DNA of 64,000 nucleotides from assembly GCA_019633425.1 (NCBI GenBank), contig WSUB01000068.1, positions 1-64,000 on the forward strand, read 5' to 3'. A program made the translations under genes and the position numbers. Shown piece after piece: positions 55,801 through 64,000 of the stretch. The notes below the pieces were generated by a model. It did no database searches. It was not told the origin of the DNA and saw only the letters and a list, made by a program, of their open reading frames with translations. Each line of letters opens with the position of its first letter. Position 1 is the first letter of the stretch. Origin of the DNA: Tulasnella sp. 424. Taxonomy: Eukaryota > Basidiomycota > Agaricomycetes > Cantharellales > Tulasnellaceae.

Positions 55801-58100
55801 TCGTAACAGGCATGCGTAAACAACAGGACGTTCTCATCGGCCAACTTCGTGACCTCTCGCAAGCGAAGCCTCGTAACAAGAACGATGACGTTCTAACTGC
55901 GGAGATCAGCAGGCTGGAGTCTGACTTGGTATTAGCAAGGGACGAAATGGTGAGTGACCCGACGACATTGCCGTATCCTACCACTAATCCTTTTCTCAGA
56001 GCGCCGCGAAACTCCGTGTCACAGGCATGAAAGACGAGCTTAAGCACATTGAAAAAGAAATCAAGAAGCAGTCGCCTGAAGTTCAAAAGGTTTGTTCCTA
56101 ATGTCATGTATTATCCGATGCGTGTATTTACCATTTCCTTCAGGGTGAAGACGCTCTCGCAACTATTGTCCAACGCATCTCGGAACTCGAGGCCGTCATT
56201 TTCCAAGCCGACGACAAGATTTTTGCCGCCTTCTGCCGCAAGATTAAAGTCAAGGACATCCGAGAATACGAGCAACGCCAGCTCAAAGTTGCTCAGGAGG
56301 AAAACGAGACTAGGCTCAGATTCGACACCCAAATCACAAGGCTAAAACATCAGTAAGTTCTATTCATTCTTTTGGCGATTCTTTTGAGCCTCACACTATG
56401 AATTAGGTCCGAGTTCGAGAAGGATAGCTTGAGATCTCTTGAAGAGAGGCTTGCAAACTTGAAGGCCACGGCGAAGAAAGAGACCAAGGCGCTTGCGCAA
56501 CTCGAGAAAGCTCGAAAGGCCATCCAGGACGAATTGGATGTTGCTGAGGCCGAGATCAATCAGCTGCGTGAAGACATGGCCGGAGTTCAGGAGGAGTTTG
56601 ACGAGAAGACGCGCGCACTGGACGATGTCAAGAAGGTTGTCGCAAGAACTGCCAAGGCCCTGGAGAAGACTGGAAAAGAGATCACGCTCATGGTGAGTTG
56701 AGGGTCTTGGAGGGTTGATGTGTCGGTGCTTATGCGCTCGGTACAGAACGACGAAATTGAGAAGTCGGCTTCCGAACGATTCTCGATTTATCGGAAGTGC
56801 AAGCTTGAAGAGATCGCTCTCCCCGTTATCCGTGGCAATCTGGATAAAGTGCCAATGGAAGAGGTGCGCAATTGCGGCTATCCTATGAGACTCCCGAGAG
56901 ACTAAAAATCACGCATGGAATTAGAACCTTCGAGACGAAATGGCGATGGACGTCGATGAAGATGAGGACGCAACTCAGCGGCCAAAGGAGGTACAAGACT
57001 TCGGCATTGAAATTGATTTTGAAACTCTCGACGAGGATGACCGAGAGGTAGGATCTACCGCGAGCAGAGGCCTCTCAGTTGCTAATGCAGCGTGCATGGG
57101 CAGAACGGAACACCTGAGATGGCTGCCGAGCTTGACAAGGAAATCACCAAGATACAGGGCGAGATCGAGAAGATGGCTCCGAACATGAAAGCACTTGAAA
57201 AGTATGTTGCGCCTGCCGAATTTTAACGCCCTCGGCTGATGATGGTCCCTGCACGAAGGCTCGATGACGTCGAATCCAAGCTTGCAGCGACTGACAAGGA
57301 CGCAGATAAAGCACGCAAGCAATCTAAAGACGCGAGAGAAGAGTTCAACCGAGTTAGGAAGGAGCGGTAAGAGATCAATGTTGCCTAAAGCGCGTCTCGA
57401 GGGGAAATCTGAATTGTTCCCCGTCAGGTGCGATCGATTCAACAAGGCTTTCACGCACATCTCCGAACGCATCGACAAGGTCTACAAGGACCTAACGAAG
57501 GGCAAGCACTCGCCTATGGGAGGTGTCGCCTATCTCAGCTTGGAAGATAGCGAAGTGAGTGTTTAGTTTCTCGAGTGTGGCAGTGAGACGAGAGTAGCTA
57601 ACCTCAACGTATTAGGAACCTTACCTCAGTGGTATCAAGTACCATGCAATGCCGCCCATGAAGCGTTTCCGTGACATGGAGCAGCTATCTGGAGGAGAAA
57701 AGACTGTGGCTGCCTTGGCCCTCCTCTTCGCGATTCATTCGTGCGTACCGTGCCGTTTGGCTTCGAACTGCGTACTCACATCACCCCTCCCCTACTTTAT
57801 AGTTATCAACCCTCGCCGTTCTTCGTGCTAGACGAGGTCGACGCAGCCTTGGACAACACAAACGTTGCAAAGGTTGCCAAATACATCCAGTCACAGTCTT
57901 CCAACGAGTTCCAGTTTATCGTTATCAGTCTCAAGTGCTCGTTGTACGAGAAGAGCGACAGCTTGATTGGCGTACACCGAGATCAAGATGTAAATTCTTC
58001 TCGGATTCTAACGCTCGACGTGAGTTCTGAAACGCTGCTTCTGCGGACCTATGCTCACGTGCACTGATGCTTTTTCATCCAGCTCAAGCAATACGACTGA
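52890..58100 (+). CDS. SMC1: Cohesin subunit SMC1
   Basis: A gene of about 20 exons. Start: [15 protein letters not shown] (first exon 52890-52933), spliced to [20 protein letters not shown]. Motifs: Walker [11 protein letters not shown]-loop [17 protein letters not shown], first coiled coil, hinge around [20 protein letters not shown] and [27 protein letters not shown], second coiled coil with an acidic insert (MDVDEDEDA), the ABC signature LSGGEKT, Walker [13 protein letters not shown], and the end [13 protein letters not shown]. With SMC3 and the kleisin it forms the cohesin ring that holds sister chromatids. The distinctive [17 protein letters not shown] and the Leu-x-x-Tyr-Asp end separate SMC1 from other SMC proteins. 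Short introns fall every 100-300 bp and no frame break was seen. Not all exon ends were computed. Confidence 0.95.
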
Positions 58101-59456
58101 ACCTTTTGCCTCCTCACGTCTCACGTGTATCTTATTTTCTTCACGAGTTATGTTGTTGCGCTGTTTACGCTATGTGCCCCGAATGTACCATCAGAACAAT
58201 ATACCTTTCAGACTTCACGGTACTTTTGGTGTGCCGCGTCAGGCGAGTTCCCAAGCCTCCCAGCGCTCCACTCCCGTCAAAGGTGTGGTACTTGGAATTT
58301 CTTCAAGTCCAAGGCTATCAGCCGGCGATCTTCACTCTAAGTCAACTTGTACCATAGCAACAAACGCGGTGCAGCGTGTTTTTCGCTGTTAAGGAATGGA
58401 AAGTCCTCAAGTTTCCTTTTTGGGCGATGAGCTGAGTGCATTGTTCACACCCCTTGGACCCTGACTCCCAATAAATACTCCCCTATTCCTCACTTCAGCC
58501 TAGTCCCCCCAAGCGACTCGCTAGCCTCACTCAGCTAGACGAGTCTTTAACCCCTTCAACTTCCTCCGGGACGTAAGTGCTCTCCCTCCGAGAACACCAC
58601 ACCACTCGATGATCATCTTCTGACGCCCGCCCCTTAGCCGTCCTCACCTCTTCGATTCGGAGGCACCGTCTGTCAGCAAAAGAAAAACCGTTAAGGACTT
58701 CACGAAGCTCAGCTGGCCACAACGTTCCGTCTGGGAAGGTGGGATACCTTTTCCAGGTCATCTCCCCTTGCGAGACGGGGCGGTGCGGTGTTGATTCGTG
58801 ATGCGGTCTTTTGGGTCGCTCACTCGAGAAGCAAGAGCGATGTCGCCGTGTCAGGGTGTGTGCGGGCTTAACCACCCCGTATGGGTCCTTCTCGGCGGGG
58901 TCGACCTTGTGTCTTCGGTGGACTGACTCGAGATCATCTTATGCGGTCGCACTTGAGCTGGAGTCCGGGTGCCGATGAGCGATGGTGAGTGGTGTCTCCA
59001 TCAGCATAGAGGACCCGGACTGACTCGGTGCTGTGCTTTTCCGCGAGCAGAGAGAAGCGGGTAGGCAGCTGGCTCGCTGATGTTTGTCAGACAGATGCAC
59101 GCCGCGATCTCGGCGTCGCTCCGTCAGCAGCCAAGCGTCGTACTTGGAAGTGAAGCGGCACGAGTATGTTCGATTTCAATCAGCCAGAGTACCTTTCTTG
59201 TCCTAACCTCGTCCTTCACCAGGCTTTCACAGTCCTCGATCTACGGATGCAAGTATCGACAAAGTCATTCCTACCGTGTCTCACAGGTCATGACATATGA
59301 TCTTTATTAATGTCCAATCTTTACTGACAATCCCTCTGGAATAGACTCCCCGCTTCGTCCCCATGGCCGTCCACCTTCGCAAATGTCGCACCCGGCTCCG
59401 CTCGCGCAGGCAGCGACCTCCAGCGAAACCAAGGGACACAATGGAACATATAAAAA
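58101..59456. other. Long 5' region of C2H2 gene 1
   Basis: About 1.3 kb conserved in both units. A minus-strand frame at 58531-58735 (AELREVLNGFSFADRRCLRI..YVPEEVEGVKDSSS) is also readable in unit 2 (61590-61778), but the extension to an ATG is frameshifted there, so no gene is called. Confidence 0.5.
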
Positions 59457-59476
59457 ATGGAAAATTTCGACATTAA
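59441..59476 (+). promoter_or_regulatory. Overlapping upstream ORF of C2H2 gene 1
   Basis: ATG at 59441 starts an 11-residue frame (MEHIKNGKFRH) ending in TAA at 59476, overlapping the main start at 59457 in another frame. Unit 2 keeps an equivalent at the same 16-nt distance. Scanning ribosomes would meet this ATG first. Confidence 0.45.
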
Positions 59477-60437
59477 AAGACTCTTAGGCCTCGAAAGCGA
59501 CAGCGATAAACATGTCTCCAACCCGTTAGAAGGGTCATCTGATATATTCAACCCTCTCAACCTCTTCCCCAATCCTCTTCTTTCCGGGATACCGACCTCC
59601 TCGTCCCCAAACCAGACCAGCATCGTCTCTGCTGCATTGACAGAGGAAGAAGCGACGCACATCGACAACCTTCTCTACTTTGGGGTCGACTCCCCAATCC
59701 TCCCTCCCGACATCCTAACGTCGGCTGTAGCCTCGGCCGAGATGCCTCCAGCTCTCGCGCCAGTGCTACCTCGACCCTCAATCCAACCGACCGCATCAAG
59801 CGTGTCGCCTTTGCCAGTCATTATTAGCCCAGCTACTGCCTCCATGGCACCGTCGGTCCCTCCGCCGACACACAAACGTCGCCATTCCCTCGTCGACGAG
59901 CCCATCCAGTCTCAACCTCAAGAACCCACTCCGGGTCCGTCAGAACCTCGCCCTGCCAAGCGTTGGCGTATTTGCGGCTCGCTCGTCGACGAGCCCATTC
60001 AACCTCAAGTACCTTCTCCTAGTCTGTCAGATCTTCGATCTGCTAAGCGTCCGTGTATTCGCGGCTCGCTCGTCGACGAGCTAGAGCTACCTCGGGCACC
60101 AACTCCAGGTCCCTCACGCCCTCAGACCGGCAAGCGTCCCCCGTTCCCAGGCGAATCCTTATTCCAACTCGATCCCACCGTCGCCGCTTCTCTAAGACCA
60201 AGCACGCCCGTCGATCGACCCGCGGCCAAGCCCCGTCCCAGCCCCGACCATTCACAATGCCAATGTCCAACTGGCTCGACCCAAAAGCCGGGCCGGCATT
60301 GGGACAGCTGCCCTTACAATCCGGATGCTGGTCAGAAGCCTTTCGATTGCGAGATTTGCGGCAAATGCTACACGACCAAGTCTAATAAGGAGCGCCACGT
60401 CAAGGACAAGCACCCGCAGAGTTTGCTTGGTTCTTGA
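59457..60437 (+). CDS. Single C2H2 zinc-finger protein, copy 1
   Basis: Single exon, 326 residues. The N-terminus MENFDIKRLLGLESDSDKHV is acidic; then comes a long Pro/Ser/Thr-rich region. Three tandem copies of a ~28-residue repeat follow, each with (S)LVDEPIQPQ.P.PGPS.PR.AKR, the basic ends of which look like nuclear localisation signals. The C-terminus has two zinc-binding motifs: an atypical one (CQCPTGS..PGRHWDSCPYNP, Cys-x-Cys..His-x3-Cys) and a classical finger CEICGKCYTTKSNKERHVKD-KH (C-x2-C-x12-H-x4-H). The single finger suggests a DNA- or protein-binding nuclear regulator, but no target is known and I recognise no named orthologue. The start is taken as the ATG that opens the frame conserved in copy 2. 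Confidence 0.85.
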   Translation: MENFDIKRLLGLESDSDKHVSNPLEGSSDIFNPLNLFPNPLLSGIPTSSSPNQTSIVSAALTEEEATHIDNLLYFGVDSPILPPDILTSAVASAEMPPALAPVLPRPSIQPTASSVSPLPVIISPATASMAPSVPPPTHKRRHSLVDEPIQSQPQEPTPGPSEPRPAKRWRICGSLVDEPIQPQVPSPSLSDLRSAKRPCIRGSLVDELELPRAPTPGPSRPQTGKRPPFPGESLFQLDPTVAASLRPSTPVDRPAAKPRPSPDHSQCQCPTGSTQKPGRHWDSCPYNPDAGQKPFDCEICGKCYTTKSNKERHVKDKHPQSLLGS

Positions 60438-61229
60438 AGCTTTTGGGGTGATTTTTCTCCGGCTTGTATATTACTTCTATTTCTTTCTTCTGCCTATTTC
60501 CTTTTTGGCGTTTTACTCTCGCACAGTGTGCAATAAGAATGGGTTTCGTGTTTGTTTAATCTGACAATCATGCCTAACTATAGTCGAGCATTCACTCCGA
60601 GTGAGAATATCCAGAAGGTGAGTTTCGAGTCCCAACATCGACCTTGAGCAAGATTTCCATAGCCATCGCGAAACGCGGACAGAAGTTAAGGGCTTACGTT
60701 TCTCGGTAGAAACGGGTCCTCACCACTCTTCGACAAGTATAACGAACGGGCGGATATTTGCCTCCTCTTGAGGTCCTCACCGGTGTCTAATTCTCTTTTC
60801 GCGAACTATGCCAGTGTGTTACCGGCCTATCTCCTCTCGGGTTAACAGCGGCGCCTTCAAGAGCGTCAACGTTGACATCTCACATGCATGCTAAATCCTT
60901 TGCATCGGTCATATTGGAAATACAATCTACAAGGTATTTGCCAAGAGGCGGGGACGTTGCGGAGCGCTGGAGTGACATGCGAGTCTATCCTATCCTACGG
61001 GTATTATATAAGCCAGCCACGGGGGTGGGAAGTCGACGAGACATCTCCAATTCCGCCAATTCCGGAGCCGAGGTAATCAAGTAGTCAAATGAAGATACCA
61101 CTTCAGCCAACCAGAGCATCGTAGAAGCCAGCCACGAGGTGGGAACTTGATGCGGTGAAACGCGACGTCCAGCTCCAACAAAACCCTCCCTATCCCTAAC
61201 GGATAGAGTCGGGGATGGGTTCCGATTGT
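60438..61229. other. 3' region of C2H2 gene 1, no gene seen
   Basis: 3' flank within unit 1; part of it (GAGTGAGAATATCCAG near 60600; CTCACCGGTGTCTAATTCT near 60777) recurs after gene 2 (63560, 63768). Confidence 0.5.
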
Positions 61230-62495
61230 ACCACCAGAACAATATACCTATCAGGCTTTACGATACTTTTGGTGTGCCGCGTCAGTCGAGTGCCCAAGCA
61301 GCCCAGCGCTCGTCCACTCCCGGCAACGGCGTGCTACCTGGATTTCTTCAAGTCCAAGACTATCAGACGGCGATCTACACTTTGAGCCAACTCGCACCAT
61401 AGCAAAAAATGCAGTGCAGCGTGTTTTTCGCTGTTGAGCACTGGAGGACTTGGGAAGGCCGCAAGTTTCCTTTTTGGGCGAAGAGCTGAGCGCATTGTTC
61501 ACACCACTTGGACCCTGACTCCCAATAAATACTCCCCTATTCCTCACTTCAGCCTTTCCCCCCCCAAGCGACTCGCTAGCCTTCACTAAGCTAGACGAGT
61601 CTTTAACCCCTTCCACTTCCTCCGGGACGTAAGTGCTCTCCCTTCTACAATACCACACCGCTCGACGATCATCTTCTGACACCCACCCCTCAGCCGTCCT
61701 TACCTCTTCGAATCGGAGGCACCGTTTGTCAGCAAAAGGAAAACCGTTAAGGGCTTCATGAAGTTCAGCTGGCCACAACGTTCCGTCTGGGAAGTGGGAT
61801 ACCTTTTCAAGGTCATCTCGCCTTTTCAGACGGGGCGGTGCGGTGTTGATTCGTGATGCGGTCTTTTGGGTCGCTCACTGAGAAGCAAGAGCGATGCCGT
61901 TATGTCGGGATGTGTGCGGGTCTAATCACCCCGTATGGGTCTTTATCGGCGGGGTCGACCTTGTGTCTTCGGTGGACCGACTTCGGGATCATCTTATGCG
62001 GTCGCACTTGAGCTGGAGTCCGGGTGCCGATGAGCGATGGTAAGTGGTGTTTCCATAAGCGTAGAAGACTCGGACTGACTCAGCGCGGTGCCTTTCTGGG
62101 AGCAGAGAGAAGCGGGTAGTCAGTTGGCTCGCTGATGTTTGTCAGACAGATGCACGCCGCGATCTCGGCGTCGCTCCGTTAGCAGCCTAACATTATACTT
62201 GGAAGTGAAACGGCAAGAGTGCGTCTGTTCCCGACCAGTACGAGTACTTCTTCTTGTCCTAACCTTGTCGTCGGAAAGGCTTTCACAGTCCTCCATCTCC
62301 GGATGCAAGTATCGACAAAGCCATTCCTACCGTGTCTCACAGGTCAAGAAATATGATCTTTACATGTGTCCATTTTTCCTGACAATCTCTCTGGAATAGA
62401 CCCCCCGCTTCGTCCCCATAGCCGTCCACCTTCGCAAATGTCGCGTCCGGCTCCGCTCGCGCGGGCAGCGACCTCCAGCGAAACCAAGGGACACA

Positions 62496-62531
62496 ATGGA
62501 ACATATAACAAATGAAAGATTTCGACATTAA
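62496..62531 (+). promoter_or_regulatory. Overlapping upstream ORF of C2H2 gene 2
   Basis: Frame MEHITNERFRH ending at 62531, 16 nt ahead of and out of frame with the main ATG at 62512, as in copy 1. Confidence 0.45.
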
Positions 62532-63396
62532 CGAACTCCTAGGCCTCGAACGTGACAGCGATGAACACGTCTCCAACCCGTTAGAAGGGCCATCTGATAT
62601 ATTCAACCCTCTCAACCTCCTCCCTGATCCTCTTCTTTCCGGGATACCAACCTTCCCGCCGCCAACCCAGACCAGCGTTGTCTCTCCTACATCGACCGAA
62701 GAAGAAGCGGTGCGCGCCGATAACCTTCCCTTCTTGGAGGCCGACTCCCGAGTCCTCCCTCCCGACATTCAAACTTCGGCCGTAGCTACGGCGGAGATGC
62801 CCCCAGCTCTCGCGCCCGTGGTACCCCAACCTTCAATCCAACCGACCGCGTCAAGCGTGTCACCTTTACCAGTCAGCTCCGCCTCTTTTCGCCCAACTAC
62901 CGCCTACATGGCACCATCAGGCTCTCCGCCGGCACGCAAACGTCGCTATTCCCATGTCGATGAGCCCATTCAGCCTCAGGAACCTATTCCGGGTCCGTCA
63001 AATCCTCGACCAGCCAAGCGTCCGCGCACTCGCGGCTCGCTCGTCGACGAGCCTGATCAACCTCGGGCGCCCACTCCAGGTCCCTCACGCCCTCGGACCA
63101 GCGGGCGTCTTTCCGCCTTATACCCAGGGCAATCCTCATTCCAACTCGACCCCACCGTCGTCGCCCCTCTAAGACCAAGCTCATCCTCGGATCGACCTGT
63201 GGCCGTTCCCCGCCCCGTCCCCGACTATTCAAAGTGCAAATGTCCAAATGGCCCGACCCAGAAGCCGCACCGACATTGGAAAAGCTGCCGCTCTAATCCG
63301 GATCGGGGTCAAAAGCCTTTCCAGTGCGAGATCTGCGGCGAACGCTACATGACCAAGTTTAGCAAGAACCGCCACATCGAGAGAGAGCACATGTAG
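62512..63396 (+). CDS. Single C2H2 zinc-finger protein, copy 2
   Basis: Single exon, 294 residues. MKDFDINELLGLERDSDEHV opens an acidic, Pro/Ser-rich N-terminal region as in copy 1. Here the internal repeat is present only twice (YSHVDEPIQPQEPIPGPSNP and SLVDEPDQPRAPTPGPSRPR), which explains most of the length difference. The basic cluster AKRPRTRG may act as NLS. The atypical zinc motif is CKCPNGPTQKPHRHWKSC and the classical finger CEICGERYMTKFSKNRHIER-EH. The finger's helix residues differ between copies (TKSNKERHVKD versus TKFSKNRHIER), so binding specificity may have diverged. Function unknown. Confidence 0.85.
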   Translation: MKDFDINELLGLERDSDEHVSNPLEGPSDIFNPLNLLPDPLLSGIPTFPPPTQTSVVSPTSTEEEAVRADNLPFLEADSRVLPPDIQTSAVATAEMPPALAPVVPQPSIQPTASSVSPLPVSSASFRPTTAYMAPSGSPPARKRRYSHVDEPIQPQEPIPGPSNPRPAKRPRTRGSLVDEPDQPRAPTPGPSRPRTSGRLSALYPGQSSFQLDPTVVAPLRPSSSSDRPVAVPRPVPDYSKCKCPNGPTQKPHRHWKSCRSNPDRGQKPFQCEICGERYMTKFSKNRHIEREHM

Positions 63397-64000
63397 AGTT
63401 TGCTTAGTTCAGGGGCTTTTTAGTGTTTTGCGCTCGCAGGTTGCTTCTATCGCTTTCTCCTGTTTATTTATTTTTGCGTCGTACTCTCGTCTAGTATGCA
63501 ATACGAATGTGCTTCGTGTTCAATCTGACGAGCGTGCATGGTCCTCAGAGCACTATAGCGGGGTGAAAATACCCAGGCAGTGAGGTTCAAATCACACTAT
63601 CGACTTTTAGAGAACTAGACCTTTCCAGAAAGATCGGTAACCAAAACAAAGTCTGGGCTTGTGGATCAAGAGCGATTGCATCAGAGAATAGGGGCTCACG
63701 GTTCTCGGCCGCTCGGGTAGACAGTGGTCCACACTGTTCCTCGAAAACGAGTCGCACGTTTGATGTCCTCACCGGTGTCTAATTCTGTTTGGTGAGTTAT
63801 AAGTTGCCGGCCTGTCTCCTGTTGTTCGCACCGACAGCTTGGATGGACGCGTCACGAAGACCAACTTCACGTCCTCCAATGACGTGCTGACTGGTGTTAT
63901 AACATTGAATACAAGGTCATCAGACTGCGATAAGAGTACTCGAAGTAGAGAAGGAGGACTTGAGGACTTGCGCCAGTGCAGTGCTTGCGTGTTTTTCTCG
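63397..64000. other. 3' flank of C2H2 gene 2
   Basis: Duplicate-unit 3' flank to the window end; no gene seen. Confidence 0.5.

Larger units (their letters stand above)
58187..61229. repeat. C2H2 gene duplication, unit 1
   Basis: Begins only about 90 bp after the SMC1 stop. Unit 2 starts at 61230 with the same ACCA.CAGAACAATATACCT.TCAG.CTT.ACG landmark. The offset of the coding starts is 3055 bp. It contains the gene at 59457 and a long shared 5' region. Confidence 0.8.
61230..64000. repeat. C2H2 gene duplication, unit 2 (runs off the window)
   Basis: Second copy of 58187-61229, continuing to the window end. Its 5' region differs by small indels, one of which (CCCACTTCCC against CCCACCTTCCC near 61790) breaks the antisense frame seen in unit 1. 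Confidence 0.8.

Noticed and set aside
1..64000. tRNA, rRNA or CRISPR features
   Set aside because: No cloverleaf with A and B box, no rRNA core sequence and no regular short direct repeats with spacers were found by eye. Isolated GGTTCGA-like strings fall in coding sequence or lack partners.

Overview
The window is nuclear DNA of a filamentous basidiomycete, most likely an Agaricomycete. Genes are dense and split by many short introns (about 45-70 bp, GT..AG), exons can be tiny (9, 11, 16, 17, 25 and 27 nt), and the gene content is fungal: a Crh-type cell-wall transglycosylase, a Pho84 phosphate symporter, a heterotrimeric G-alpha, F-box-like proteins and small secreted proteins. No tRNA, rRNA or CRISPR array was recognised. 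Exon coordinates were worked out by hand from splice signals and family conservation. For most genes with full exon coordinates the summed exon lengths divide by three; for alpha-COP, SMC1 and the two reductases only the span and selected junctions were traced.

Layout. 1-10 kb: the tail of an unknown gene, a 2-oxoglutarate/Fe(II) prolyl-hydroxylase-like gene, a GH16 Crh-like glucan/chitin transglycosylase, a glutathione S-transferase followed by duplicated promoter/exon-1 relics, and a PHO84-like H+/phosphate symporter. 10-20.6 kb: a module of one small secreted protein gene (+) and one conserved nuclear-type protein gene (-) in tandem. Three secreted genes survive but only two nuclear-type genes do; the first module kept only the last bases of its nuclear-type gene. 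A 950-bp Helitron-like insertion carrying a helicase fragment sits in the promoter repeat of the third module. 21-34.3 kb is a housekeeping block: a TMEM41/TVP38 (VTT) membrane protein, RPB11, ribosomal protein uL15 (L28), a GNAT/SSAT-like acetyltransferase, alpha-COP and a G-alpha subunit. 35-41 kb: two tandem aldo/keto reductases (pyridoxal-reductase type) with a decayed third one between them. 41-46 kb is gene-poor, with a METTL14/KAR4-type MT-A70 pseudogene and a 288-bp MITE-like element. 46-51 kb: two tandem F-box-like genes. 51-58 kb: an LRR protein gene and the cohesin subunit SMC1. 58-64 kb: a tandem pair of units, each with a one-finger C2H2 protein gene.

Theme. Single-copy housekeeping genes alternate with at least five independent local segmental duplications (GST flank, secreted/nuclear module, AKR, F-box, C2H2). 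In all of them promoters were copied together with genes, and most show partial loss or decay of a copy. The most unusual items are the uncharacterised secreted/nuclear module, the Helitron-like insertion whose empty site can be read from its sister copies, the METTL14-type pseudogene, and an overlapping upstream ORF retained in both C2H2 genes.
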